From Streptomyces sp. (GTDB taxonomy: Bacteria; Actinomycetota; Actinomycetes; Streptomycetales; Streptomycetaceae), in NCBI RefSeq assembly GCF_031178505.1, contig NZ_JAPSIW010000001.1, forward strand, positions 1 through 64,000: a stretch of 64,000 nt of DNA. The letters are read 5' to 3'. How positions within the stretch are numbered: position 1 is the stretch's first letter; every line of letters begins with the position of its first letter. The position numbers and the translations under genes were made by a program. The notes beneath the pieces are model-generated. The model saw only the letters and a list, made by a program, of their open reading frames with translations. It was not told where the DNA came from and searched no databases. Positions 38,814 to 47,061 of the stretch are shown here, piece after piece.

Positions 38814-39980
38814 ATGGAAATTCTGCTCATCGCCGCCTGCGCATGGCTTGCGTACCAGTCAGGCGCGCAGAGCGAGCAGTCAAAGCTGGGCCTGTCGCCA
38901 GCACAACGCGACCAGATGCGGGAGGCCGCGCGGCACGAGAAAGCCGTCCGCAGGATCGCGGAGAAGCACAAGGACGCTCCGGTGCCCGCGGACAGCACCA
39001 CCGCAGTTCGAACGTCCGCCCCGGTGCCCGCCACGTTCGGGTCGGGCTATCGGAGCCACCGCCCGGCACGGCCCCCGCTCGGCGCCCGCGCCGGGGAATG
39101 GACGGGCCGCGGCGTCACCTGGGCCCAGCACACAGGCCGAGACGCCTGGCAGCGCTACCGCGAGCGCCGCAAAAACGCCGGGCACGAAGACCCCGGCCCG
39201 GTACTCGTGCCGGTGCCGCCCGCCCGGCCACCGGATGTGCCGCCCATCCCCACGGTGCCGACCACAACGGGCGCCGAGAAAGACGCGGCAGACGCCACGT
39301 CCAAACCCGACGAGCCAGCAGCACCGGACGCGCATGCAGAAGCCCCGAAGGAGCCGGCGACGGCACCAAGCGGCGACGTCGACACAAGCGCCAAGAAGCC
39401 GCCGGAACCGGAGGCGGCCGACGACCCCGACTACGACCCGGACGGGTCCTTCGCGCACCTCCCCGACTACACCACCCCGCCCGACGCCGAGATGGAAACG
39501 CCCCGGTCCGACACGCCACCACCTTCCAACACGCCAGGAGTTGGCCGCATGGCAGCAGACGTCACCTACGAGTCCGTCGAAGACGAAACCGACGACCTCT
39601 CCGCAATGTGCGAAGAGGACGCCCGGGTGTACGACCGAGTTCGTTCCCGTGCCGAGCGGGAGATCGGCCGCGGCGACGATCTGGTCGCAAGGCTGAGGCA
39701 GGCCGGATTCGGGGCGAAGGTCATCGGCTGGGTCACCCGCTGCAAGGAACAGTACGAGGTGATCCACAGTCAGATCGATGACCTGCAGAAGAACACGATC
39801 ACTCAGGGCGAGAAGGTCGTGGAAGCGAAGGCTCTCCTCATCGCCGGTCAGGGCGTCTACGCCGAGATCGCGAAAGACATGGAAGACGTCGCCGAGCGGG
39901 ACGCCTACATCTCCGACGCCGTCGACGCCGAGGATGCCAACGCCCACAGCGAGGTCTACGAGACGACAGGAGCGGCCTGA
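38814..39980 (+). CDS. transfer-module protein with coiled-coil C-terminus (388 aa)
   Basis: ATG 38814 with AGGGGAAG. A short hydrophobic N-terminus (ILLIAACAWLAYQ) may anchor it. A Pro/Ala/Glu-rich linker spans ~120-235, and a folded helical domain occupies ~250-388 (EREIGRGDDLVARLRQAGFG; KVIGWVTRCKEQYEVIHSQI; DLQKNTITQGEKVVEAKALL). Overlaps closely with the next coiled-coil gene. Position and layout suggest a Spd-type accessory of DNA transfer. Confidence 0.62.
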   Translation: MEILLIAACAWLAYQSGAQSEQSKLGLSPAQRDQMREAARHEKAVRRIAEKHKDAPVPADSTTAVRTSAPVPATFGSGYRSHRPARPPLGARAGEWTGRGVTWAQHTGRDAWQRYRERRKNAGHEDPGPVLVPVPPARPPDVPPIPTVPTTTGAEKDAADATSKPDEPAAPDAHAEAPKEPATAPSGDVDTSAKKPPEPEAADDPDYDPDGSFAHLPDYTTPPDAEMETPRSDTPPPSNTPGVGRMAADVTYESVEDETDDLSAMCEEDARVYDRVRSRAEREIGRGDDLVARLRQAGFGAKVIGWVTRCKEQYEVIHSQIDDLQKNTITQGEKVVEAKALLIAGQGVYAEIAKDMEDVAERDAYISDAVDAEDANAHSEVYETTGAA

Positions 39981-39982
39981 CC

Positions 39983-40384
39983 ATGAGTACGACGACCGCA
40001 GCACAGAAGGCCGGCGCAGCCGTCACCTATGCGGCTCTCCTCGCCAGGGCCGCTGCATACGGCATCCGGGCCGCCCGCACCAAGTCGGCCGTCGAGCGGA
40101 TGCAAATCCGCTTCCAGGAGCGCGCCGACTCGGCGAAGTACCTGTCGGAGGCCATGACGAAACTCGACGTCGATGAGCCGACCACGACCGCCTACATGGA
40201 GATCTCGAACCTCTCCAACGCGATGGCCGGCAACGTCGGCCAGATCGTGTCCGCCGCCGACTCTCTGGCCGTCAACGCGCAGGGCCTGGAGTCGGAGACC
40301 AAGGCGCAGCACGGGCGCATGGCCGACGCCAACCGCACACACACCGTGAAGATGGCCGACCGCGAGTTCATCAAGCGTCGCTAG
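39983..40384 (+). CDS. helical transfer-module protein (133 aa)
   Basis: ATG 39983, 3 bp after the previous stop. All-helical (AAVTYAALLARAAAYGIRAA; MEISNLSNAMAGNVGQIVSA). Probably acts with the preceding protein; unknown family. Confidence 0.6.
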   Translation: MSTTTAAQKAGAAVTYAALLARAAAYGIRAARTKSAVERMQIRFQERADSAKYLSEAMTKLDVDEPTTTAYMEISNLSNAMAGNVGQIVSAADSLAVNAQGLESETKAQHGRMADANRTHTVKMADREFIKRR

Positions 40385-40395
40385 CCGCACATCGC

Positions 40396-40428
40396 GAAGG
40401 GCGGGGCTATGGCCCGGCCCCGCCCTTC
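40396..40428. terminator. strong hairpin immediately before the translocase gene
   Basis: GAAGGGCGGGGC (40396-40407) and GCCCCGCCCTTC (40417-40428) form a perfect 12-bp stem. The translocase ribosome site begins 17 bp later, so this hairpin could limit read-through into the translocase. Confidence 0.65.
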
Positions 40429-40454
40429 ACCACCTCAGACTCGGAGAGACCCGG

Positions 40455-43022
40455 ATGGCAGCCTCGACGATAGCCAAGCCCTCGACCACCACAAAAGACC
40501 CACAGCACAAGACGAGCCGTAGCAGCGCGCTGGCGGCCCGCCTGCACAATCCTGGCCTGTACGCGGGCGCCAGCCTCGGTCTGGCCTCTACCTGCCTGAC
40601 CGGCGACCCGCTGCTGTACACAGCTCTCGGCACCACGAGCGTGGCCGCCGGCTGGTCCGCGCTCGGCATGTATCCGGGCCCGTGGCGGTGGCTGCCCGGG
40701 CAGGGGGAACCCTGGCAGTGGCTGTGCCGCCGCAGCATGAGCGGCTACCGGCGCAGGGTCCGCCGCATGCGTCGCCATCTCGCCGTGCCTGCCAGCAGCC
40801 CGACAGGTAGCGGCCTGTACGTCGTCGGGGACGGCTGGCGCCGTCACCCGCACCGGCCCCAGCTGGTACGCGCCGCGAGCGCTGCCAGCCAGCGGGCCCG
40901 GTGCACGCTGCTCACCCAGGCATGGCAGCACACCCTGCCCGACTGGGGAAGCGCCTGGTGGCGCCCCTACTCGCTCGGCGAGATGACGCTGCGCACCAGC
41001 CCACTGCTTGCCCTGCCCGCCGTCGGCGCAATCGGCCTGCCGTGGTGGGGCAGCATGCTCGCAGTGAGCGCCGGTGCAGGCTGGGGGGCCCGCATGTGGC
41101 GGCTGCCCGCCCGCGACGCCGGGCCTGTCGCACCTTTGAAGGGCGTCGATTGGTACCACGCCCGCTGGGCGGAATGGATCGCCTGCGAACGCGGCATCCT
41201 GCCCGCCTCGAAGCTGGTCAGCCTGCAGCTCGACGACGACAAGCTGACCGCGATCATCGTGTCCACCACCACGAAGGCCGCCGCCGGCGTCGGCCAGGAC
41301 ACCGTGAGCATCGCGTTCGAGGTGCCGCCGCGGGCCGTCAACATCTACCGGCCTGACGACATGCCCGCCAACCGCGCCAAGCTCACCGTCCGCCTCCGCG
41401 CCCTGACCTCTGCTGAGCTCGACATGGATGACCTCGCCGCGGTGTGGGATGAGTACAGCCCCTACCAGGGCAGCAAGCTCCTTAACCCGGAGGCCACCGA
41501 GTTTGGGCGGCGCTTCCATCTGCTCATGCCCCGCAAGGGCTCCTCCGTCGCCGACGTGCAGCCGCGCGCCATCGCCCAAGCCCTCGACCTGCCCGGCGAA
41601 GACGCGGTGGACCGCCTGCACCTGCGGATGGTCGACGCCCGCCGCCTTGAGGTCAACGAGATGAGCGTCAACCCGCTGCAGGACGGCGTCGCCCTCGACC
41701 TCGGTTCCCTCACGATGGACGAGCAGGGCTACATCACCGTCGGCAGCGACATTTACGGGCGGCCCGCGAAGTGGCGGCTGCTCAAGTTCGACCGCAAGAA
41801 ACGCGGCCTGTCCGGACGCCCGTCGGCGTCATCCGTGCACTCCTTCGGCTCCGGCACCACCGGCGCCGGCAAGACCAGCCTCGAAGAAGACCTGCAGATT
41901 GCGCAGCGCCTCAACGGGTTCGTGTCGTGGCTCGCCGACGGCAAGGGCGGAGCCGGCTACGCCTCGTGGTTGAACGAACTCGACTGGCTGCTCAAATCGT
42001 TCTACGGGGCCATGCTCATGGGTCAGGCCGCGAACGCCGTCTCCGAGTACCGGTTTGCCGAGCAGATGAAGATGCAGTGGCTCGACGAGGAGGGCTACAC
42101 CGAGACTGGCCGCTCCTTCTTCGTTGCCGATGACCCGTTCAAGCCCATGGTGTGCACGTGGGACGAGTTCAACGAGATGATCCTGAAGGATCCCCAGGCC
42201 GACCACGTCAAGCCGCTCCTGGGTGCCGTGTCCAGCACGGGCCGCCTGTCCCGCGCCGCCGGAATCGCCGCCCGTATCTGGGTGCAGATCCCCAACCTGG
42301 ACGCCATCGGTTCCAGCGCGTCGGCGAACGCGGTTCGCGACATGCTGCAGTCCGGGAACATCGCCTTGTTCCGCACGGCGCGCGCCGACGTCGACATCAT
42401 GTCGCTCGGCTCCCGCACCCCCGAGTTCCGCCTGGCGCCCCTCCCCGAGCGGTTCCCGAACGGCTCGGAGACGGGCGGCCTGTGCTACATCGCCGACGGG
42501 AAAGCCCAGTACACGCAGTCACGGGCGATGTTCCACTCCAACCCGGCCCGCGTCGCCCGCCAGTTCCCGCTGTGCACGCTGAGCAGCGCCGAGGCAGATG
42601 CCGCGGTCGCGGCCGGCCCGGCGGGTCTCGCCTACCTGCGGCGTGAGGAGTACCGGCACCTCGACGCCGCCGATGAGGAGACGTTCCTGCGGGAGCTCGT
42701 CGCCAAGGAGCAGGAGAGAAGCGGGAAGGGCAGGAAGGTCATCGACACCAAGCCGGCAGCCAGCGCTCTCACGGCCGAAGCCGACACGGACGTCGATGAC
42801 GACGATCTCGACGACATCGTGCCGCCGAGCCGTTCCGAGCTTGTCTGGCGTGCCGTGGACGGCGGGGCCCGGCGCAACAGGCAGATCGCCGAGGTCACCG
42901 ATCTTAAGCCGACGAACGTCGCCAACGCCACGGCCCGCCTGGAACGCCTCGGGAAGCTCGCCAAGATCCAGAAGGACTGGCACGTCGCGGAACCCCTCGA
43001 CACCGAATCCATCAGCGCCTAA
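40455..43022 (+). CDS. FtsK/SpoIIIE-family conjugative DNA translocase (TraB-like)
   Basis: 855 residues from ATG 40455 (GGAGAG upstream). Two hydrophobic segments lie near residues 35-75 and 183-212. The motor domain has Walker A GTTGAGKT (467-474) and Walker B-type VCTWDE (566-571). The C-terminal ~65 residues form a winged helix (VWRAVDGGARRNRQIAEVTD; ATARLERLGKLAKIQ) equivalent to the FtsK gamma/TraB recognition domain. In Streptomyces plasmids one such hexameric pump moves double-stranded DNA between hyphae without relaxase. In a phage-integrated element it is unusual. Small membrane proteins follow it, as in tra-spd operons. Confidence 0.9.
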   Translation: MAASTIAKPSTTTKDPQHKTSRSSALAARLHNPGLYAGASLGLASTCLTGDPLLYTALGTTSVAAGWSALGMYPGPWRWLPGQGEPWQWLCRRSMSGYRRRVRRMRRHLAVPASSPTGSGLYVVGDGWRRHPHRPQLVRAASAASQRARCTLLTQAWQHTLPDWGSAWWRPYSLGEMTLRTSPLLALPAVGAIGLPWWGSMLAVSAGAGWGARMWRLPARDAGPVAPLKGVDWYHARWAEWIACERGILPASKLVSLQLDDDKLTAIIVSTTTKAAAGVGQDTVSIAFEVPPRAVNIYRPDDMPANRAKLTVRLRALTSAELDMDDLAAVWDEYSPYQGSKLLNPEATEFGRRFHLLMPRKGSSVADVQPRAIAQALDLPGEDAVDRLHLRMVDARRLEVNEMSVNPLQDGVALDLGSLTMDEQGYITVGSDIYGRPAKWRLLKFDRKKRGLSGRPSASSVHSFGSGTTGAGKTSLEEDLQIAQRLNGFVSWLADGKGGAGYASWLNELDWLLKSFYGAMLMGQAANAVSEYRFAEQMKMQWLDEEGYTETGRSFFVADDPFKPMVCTWDEFNEMILKDPQADHVKPLLGAVSSTGRLSRAAGIAARIWVQIPNLDAIGSSASANAVRDMLQSGNIALFRTARADVDIMSLGSRTPEFRLAPLPERFPNGSETGGLCYIADGKAQYTQSRAMFHSNPARVARQFPLCTLSSAEADAAVAAGPAGLAYLRREEYRHLDAADEETFLRELVAKEQERSGKGRKVIDTKPAASALTAEADTDVDDDDLDDIVPPSRSELVWRAVDGGARRNRQIAEVTDLKPTNVANATARLERLGKLAKIQKDWHVAEPLDTESISA

Positions 43023-43043
43023 CCCGATCAGGAGACAGCACAC

Positions 43044-43271
43044 ATGAATCTGACCATCTCCGGCCTGGCCCTCATCGTGGCCGTCGGTATCGCCATCTGG
43101 ATGAAGAAGGACAGCAGCTTCCGAGGCCGAGAAGTCGCCGTCGTCTCCCTGTTCTGGGTGCTTGTGATGATGACGCCCCTCGGTGCGGGTGTCGTCGACA
43201 AGGTCCAGGCGATGATCGGCAACGGGGCGAGCGCGGCTACCCAGACTGTCAACGACGTCTCCGGCAAGTAG
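43044..43271 (+). CDS. small two-span membrane protein, Spd-like (75 aa)
   Basis: ATG 43044 with AGGAGA. Hydrophobic helices at residues ~3-20 (LTISGLALIVAVGIAIWMKK) and ~30-48 (AVVSLFWVLVMMTPLGAGVV). Sits directly behind the translocase; likely part of the transfer or spread apparatus. Confidence 0.65.
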   Translation: MNLTISGLALIVAVGIAIWMKKDSSFRGREVAVVSLFWVLVMMTPLGAGVVDKVQAMIGNGASAATQTVNDVSGK

Positions 43272-43286
43272 AGGGGCTCGACAGCC

Positions 43287-43793
43287 ATGACTGTGCCGCT
43301 GCCCGAACCGCGCCCGACCGACACGGACGGGCAGCGGGAACGCACCGCCCAGGAGATCGCCGACCAGCTCATCGCTGCCGTAAACGAAGCAGTGCCGCAC
43401 GCCCCAGCCCGCCAGCCCGCCGAGCCCCTCCCGCACGCGGTAGGCCCTCAGCCCGTGGTCCAGCCCGGCACCCCGCCGATGACCCCCCGCGAGACGCAGA
43501 TTGGCCGCGTAGCCCTGTACGGCGGGGCCGGGCTAAGCCTGCCGATCCTGGCCGGGTCCGTGTTCATGGTCGCCACCGAGCATGCGAACCCGGCGGTGAT
43601 CGCCTGGAGTGCGGGCAGTGTCGCCGCGCTCGCCCTGCTCGTCGCCGCCGTCGGGTCTGCCGTGAGGCGGCTCGTCGCCGCGGTCCCGCCGCCGCCTCCG
43701 GAAATCCACATCGCAGGCGACCTCTACCAGGACCAGCGCAACATCTACTCCCGCACCAGCGGCGTGTGGGCCAAATCCACCAACCAGCAGTAG
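43287..43793 (+). CDS. membrane protein, Spd-like (168 aa)
   Basis: ATG 43287. Pro-rich cytoplasmic lead, then two transmembrane helices near residues 75-95 and 103-125 (GGAGLSLPILAGSVFMVATE; GSVAALALLVAAVGSAVRRL). The short tail ends in YSRTSGVWAKS. Part of the translocase operon. Confidence 0.65.
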   Translation: MTVPLPEPRPTDTDGQRERTAQEIADQLIAAVNEAVPHAPARQPAEPLPHAVGPQPVVQPGTPPMTPRETQIGRVALYGGAGLSLPILAGSVFMVATEHANPAVIAWSAGSVAALALLVAAVGSAVRRLVAAVPPPPPEIHIAGDLYQDQRNIYSRTSGVWAKSTNQQ

Positions 43794-43802
43794 GAGGATC
43801 CT

Positions 43803-44006
43803 GTGCACCAGGTCCCCAGCCCGAGGCGGATCGCCGCCGTGATCGTCGCATCGACGGCCGCCATCGGCGCCACCGCGGCAGGCGCTATCAGTGCCGGCGC
43901 GCCCGACCCGGTGACCGTCGCAGCAGCGGTGGCCGCCTTCGGTGTCGCTGCCGTCGTCGGCGCGGTCCGCCTCGGCGCCAAGCCGGCTGCCGGGGCGGCG
44001 GCGTGA
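43803..44006 (+). CDS. small membrane protein (67 aa)
   Basis: GTG 43803 with AGGAG. Two Ala/Gly-rich hydrophobic helices (IAAVIVASTAAIGATAAGAI; VAAAVAAFGVAAVVGAVRLG). Likely transfer accessory; stop overlaps the next gene. Confidence 0.6.
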   Translation: MHQVPSPRRIAAVIVASTAAIGATAAGAISAGAPDPVTVAAAVAAFGVAAVVGAVRLGAKPAAGAAA

Positions 44007-44221
44007 TGGCCGACCTCTGGAACGGCAAGAAGCTGCCGGATCGCAACGTCACCCACACCAACATCAACTACCGGCTGTACGACGGCCGCACCGGCACGCT
44101 GCTCAGCTTCAACACGACAAACAGCCTCGGATCCCTCGTCGCCGACGTACTCCGCACCCAGTCCGAGCACCCCGACGCCCAAATCCATGCCGTCGAATAC
44201 GACGGCCCCGCCTGGCGATAG
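44006..44221 (+). CDS. hypothetical protein (71 aa)
   Basis: ATG 44006 overlaps the preceding stop. Beta-rich (NINYRLYDGRTGTLLSF) and ending AQIHAVEYDGPAW. Unknown. Confidence 0.6.
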   Translation: MADLWNGKKLPDRNVTHTNINYRLYDGRTGTLLSFNTTNSLGSLVADVLRTQSEHPDAQIHAVEYDGPAWR

Positions 44222-44231
44222 GAGAAGGCCC

Positions 44232-44450
44232 GTGCGCATGACCCCGACCATCTGCGGCTACATGGAACTTTCGCTCGCCGACGAGCTCGGCCACGACCTC
44301 GCCCCCGACTGCTGCGACGCTGAGATGACCGGCAAGGTCACCGACGGCGGCCACAAGGAATACACGTGCGGCGACTGCGGGACCGTCCTCGAAGTCGACG
44401 ACCTCGGCCTCGTCTGGGACATCCGCGAGAAGCAAACGAAGGCTGCCTGA
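44232..44450 (+). CDS. zinc-ribbon protein (72 aa)
   Basis: GTG 44232 is favoured by AGGAGA 6 nt upstream; ATG 44238 is alternative. DCCDAEMTG and YTCGDCGTVLE give a four-Cys ribbon. Last gene of the transfer operon. Confidence 0.62.
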   Translation: MRMTPTICGYMELSLADELGHDLAPDCCDAEMTGKVTDGGHKEYTCGDCGTVLEVDDLGLVWDIREKQTKAA

Positions 44451-44451
44451 C

Positions 44452-44652
44452 CTACCCGCTCACACCGGAGCCCCGGCCGCCGTCGCTGGCAGTCGGGGCT
44501 CTTGTCGTGGGTACGGCCCGCGCCATCCACCGGTCATCCGACAGCAGCCTCGGCGGCAGCGCGGGTTCCAAGCCGAGCTGTTGGCACAGGAGTTCTAGTG
44601 CCTGCTGGCATTCGCGCTGCGTGTCTGCCTGGATGCCGTAGCGGACTGCCAT
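44452..44652 (-). CDS. hypothetical small protein (66 aa)
   Basis: ATG 44652. Helix AVRYGIQADTQRECQQALEL followed by RLLSDDRWMARAV reads as folded protein, whereas the last 20 residues overlap the terminator hairpin and look random. Third of three minus-strand genes. Confidence 0.5.
   Translation of the reverse strand: MAVRYGIQADTQRECQQALELLCQQLGLEPALPPRLLSDDRWMARAVPTTRAPTASDGGRGSGVSG
44468..44501. terminator. terminator of the transfer operon
   Basis: GAGCCCC (44468-44474) with GGGGCTC (44495-44501), followed by TTGTCG, shortly after the zinc-ribbon stop; it overlaps the 3' end of the convergent gene. Confidence 0.55.
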
Positions 44653-44700
44653 GACCGCAGTCTGCCCCGTCCGATCACGGCGCGGGGCAGTATTCGGGAA

Positions 44701-44823
44701 TCACTTGCGGCGGCGGTAGGTGAGCCAGATTCGGGCGGCGATCAGGCCGAGCAGCACGATGCCGACCGTGACCTGCACCCAGCGGGGGAGGGTGGACGAG
44801 CCCGGCAGATACAAGGCGATCAC
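44701..44823 (-). CDS. 40-residue membrane protein
   Basis: GTG 44823 overlaps the DUF6221-like stop (GTGA). A single transmembrane helix (VQVTVGIVLLGLIAARIWL) ends in a basic TYRRRK tail. The overlap and strong hydrophobic pattern support it despite the short length. Confidence 0.65.
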   Translation of the reverse strand: MIALYLPGSSTLPRWVQVTVGIVLLGLIAARIWLTYRRRK

Positions 44824-45224
44824 GGGCGCCACTCCTCCCGGTAGCCGGGCCGGTCCGCGTAGGCGGTGGCCATGATCTGGATCTGCTTTGAGACCGCGCC
44901 CTCGGCGAGCACATAGGCTTCGATATCCCGCTTGGTGAGCTGCTGGATTCGCTCGAAGTGGGCGAGAGCCTGCCGCTTGGCGTCGATCTCGCGCAGCACC
45001 CGCGCCGGATCATGCGCTGCGATGTGAAGGGCGTCCTCTGCCGAGTCGAAGACAGAAGCCTCGCCGCCCCAACGTCCACCGCCGACAACGGCAGTCCCGT
45101 CGACCGCGTAGATGGTCTCGGCGTAGGTCGCATTGTCCACCGACCACGGCCCGCTGCTCGCCACCCGCGCAATCCGCTCGTCCTCGTCGAGCTGGGCGCC
45201 GAGCCACTGCACGAGGTCATCCAT
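44820..45224 (-). CDS. DUF6221-like protein (134 aa)
   Basis: ATG 45224. It opens DDLVQWLGAQLDEDERIARV, has IAAHDPARVLREIDAKRQAL in the middle and ends YADRPGYREEWRP, the layout of DUF6221 proteins that are abundant in Streptomyces and their phages. The function of that family is not known. First gene of the short minus-strand operon. Confidence 0.8.
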   Translation of the reverse strand: MDDLVQWLGAQLDEDERIARVASSGPWSVDNATYAETIYAVDGTAVVGGGRWGGEASVFDSAEDALHIAAHDPARVLREIDAKRQALAHFERIQQLTKRDIEAYVLAEGAVSKQIQIMATAYADRPGYREEWRP

Positions 45225-45368
45225 CAGACGGCTCCTGTCGCTGTGCTTCGCTCATGCCTCAGTCTCCCCGACGCTGTCGACTGTGCCATTGGCCCACACT
45301 GTCAACCTCTAGTGCAACAATTGGCTTATCGCACCCCCCGCTTCCCGAGCCACCGCGAGGAGCCTGCC

Positions 45369-46073
45369 GTGCACGATCACCCCACTCTCAATGATTACGA
45401 CTGGCCGACCTGCGTGTCTCCGCGCTGCGGGCGGCAGCTGTGGGTCGCGGAGGCGGGCCGGCTGGTGTGCCGCCCCTGCGAAGACAAGACACTCGCCCGC
45501 ATCACGGAACTCCCCGCGCTGTTCCGTCGGCTCGACTCGACGGCGGCGCTGATGCGTGGGGCGCGCCGTTCGGGTGGTGGCATGTCGGGGTCGAAGACGC
45601 CGCCGATCCCGCCGCGCCTGGAAGTGCTGGCCTTGGTCGGGCCGGGCGGGGTGGCGGCCCGCCTGTCGGCGATTGAGGATGCGTGGCGGGCTGTGCTGGG
45701 CTGGACGATCGCCCCGTGGCGTGGTTCCCCGGCGCAGGCCGTGCCGCATCTGGTGCGATTCCTCGGCGACAACCTGCTGTGGGCGTGCTCCTCCTACGAG
45801 GAGGTCGGGCAGGATATCGACGAACTCCGCAAGCTCCACGGCGAATGCGCGGCCATCGTCGCCGACGAGCGCAGGCCGGGCCGCGTGCAGATAGGTGCCT
45901 GCCCCGGTCGCGTCGGCGACGCCTACTGCGGGCAGCCGTTGACCGCCTCGGCCGCCTCCCACCGCGTCCACTGTGGGGCGTGCGGCGGCCGGTGGGAGAC
46001 CCTGGGGGAGTGGCGGGAACTCCGGGCCGCACAGGAGCAGGCGCTCGCAGGAACGGCAGAGGCCGCGGCATGA
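45369..46073 (+). CDS. hypothetical protein with zinc motifs at both ends (234 aa)
   Basis: GTG 45369 with GAGGAG. N-terminal CVSPRCGRQLWV plus LVCRPCED forms one ribbon. C-terminal GACPGRVGDAYCGQPL and VHCGACGGRWETL forms another. The middle is helical (YEEVGQDIDELRKLHGECAA). This kind of two-ribbon protein is common in actinophage genomes; role unknown. Confidence 0.65.
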   Translation: MHDHPTLNDYDWPTCVSPRCGRQLWVAEAGRLVCRPCEDKTLARITELPALFRRLDSTAALMRGARRSGGGMSGSKTPPIPPRLEVLALVGPGGVAARLSAIEDAWRAVLGWTIAPWRGSPAQAVPHLVRFLGDNLLWACSSYEEVGQDIDELRKLHGECAAIVADERRPGRVQIGACPGRVGDAYCGQPLTASAASHRVHCGACGGRWETLGEWRELRAAQEQALAGTAEAAA

Positions 46074-46249
46074 GCGAAGGCGTCGAGCGCCACGACCGGC
46101 CCGAATGCCCATCCCTGTCCCGCCTGCTGTGGCAGACGATCCCCGTGGCCCGGCCGACTCTCCGGGCGGAGCAGGACGATGTGAGCCTGGCGCTCGCCTA
46201 CATCCGCGCGCTCCTCGCCGACACCGAGCGAGACTGGAGAGCGGCGTGA
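46070..46249 (+). CDS. hypothetical protein (59 aa)
   Basis: ATG 46070 overlaps the previous stop. Ends in a helix VSLALAYIRALLADTERDW. Unknown. Confidence 0.55.
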   Translation: MSEGVERHDRPECPSLSRLLWQTIPVARPTLRAEQDDVSLALAYIRALLADTERDWRAA

Positions 46250-46485
46250 GCGCCCCTCCGTGGGGGCACAAGCCGCCGCCCGTCGACGACGTCACCGCCT
46301 ACTGGCTCAGCATGCCGCCCGTCATGTCGCCCCGCTGCGGGTACTGGGTCGCGCGGCACGCTGCCGGAACGTGGCGGCCCAACCGGCGAATCCGCAACGA
46401 GGGCTACCACGCAGCCGCCGAACAACTCGGCATCTGGATTTGGGAGTACCTGCACATCGTTCGGGCGCTGTTCGATGACCAGTAG
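46246..46485 (+). CDS. hypothetical protein (79 aa)
   Basis: GTG 46246 overlaps the previous stop. Trp/Tyr-rich (VTAYWLSMPPVMSPRCGYWV; GIWIWEYLHIVRALF). Unknown. Confidence 0.55.
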   Translation: MSAPPWGHKPPPVDDVTAYWLSMPPVMSPRCGYWVARHAAGTWRPNRRIRNEGYHAAAEQLGIWIWEYLHIVRALFDDQ

Positions 46486-46496
46486 CGTCCCGCCAC

Positions 46497-46548
46497 TTGA
46501 CATGCGCCACACGAATGACTTGACACAACCCCAGAACCGAAGTGATGA
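46497..46548 (+). promoter_or_regulatory. promoter candidate before the late-gene side
   Basis: TTGACA at 46497-46502 and again at 46520-46525; the second has TGATGA 17 bp downstream, a sigma70-like spacing. No gene overlaps this segment. Confidence 0.45.
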
Positions 46549-46577
46549 TCTGCTCAGATAGCAGTACTTCGCGCTGA

Positions 46578-46598
46578 GGCCACCCGCACTGGGTGGCC
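46578..46598 (+). terminator. leader hairpin before the HTH gene
   Basis: GGCCACCC (46578-46585) and GGGTGGCC (46591-46598), followed by TTCGTCGTT, lie between the promoter candidate and the ribosome site at 46611: a terminator-like attenuator. Confidence 0.55.
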
Positions 46599-46620
46599 TT
46601 CGTCGTTCCCGGAGGTGATC

Positions 46621-46863
46621 ATGCCCTCCGTAGCGCTCGCCACAGCCGCCGATGTCGCCTACTGGACCGGGCGCCCGGTCGGCACGATCTGGCGCTGGGC
46701 ATCCGAAGGCCGCATCACGGTCCACGGCAAAGGCCGGAACGCCCGCTACGACCTCATGGAAATCGACCCCGCCGAGCGGGACCGAGAGACCCAAGAAGTC
46801 GTCACCCCCACCCCGGCCCCCAGCATCAAAACCCCAGGTGGACAAACAGCCCGTGCCGCCTGA
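46621..46863 (+). CDS. HTH protein, MerR/excisionase type (80 aa)
   Basis: ATG 46621 with GGAGG at 5 nt. LATAADVAYWTGRPVGTIWR then RITVHGKGRNARYDLME is a helix-plus-wing HTH. Last regulator before the virion genes; it could control them. Confidence 0.7.
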   Translation: MPSVALATAADVAYWTGRPVGTIWRWASEGRITVHGKGRNARYDLMEIDPAERDRETQEVVTPTPAPSIKTPGGQTARAA

Positions 46864-46925
46864 CTCCCTGCGTCGGTGGTCTCCGCAGGGAAGGGCCTTG
46901 TAGCGCCCCCAGCGCTCGGCCCCGG

Positions 46926-46952
46926 TCCGCCCGGCTGTGGGGGCCGGGCGGA
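46926..46952. terminator. terminator between HTH gene and virion genes
   Basis: TCCGCCCGG (46926-46934) with CCGGGCGGA (46944-46952), 9-nt loop; a weaker CCCTGCG/CGCAGGG pair precedes it. Confidence 0.6.
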
Positions 46953-47061
46953 CCCACAAGCCGGGGCGGTCTGCTCACCCGCCTCGACGTCCCGCCGCCG
47001 CTTCATCCACGCCACGGGCGGCGGGACACCCCCATCACGTGCTACCTGATTGGAGATCGTC

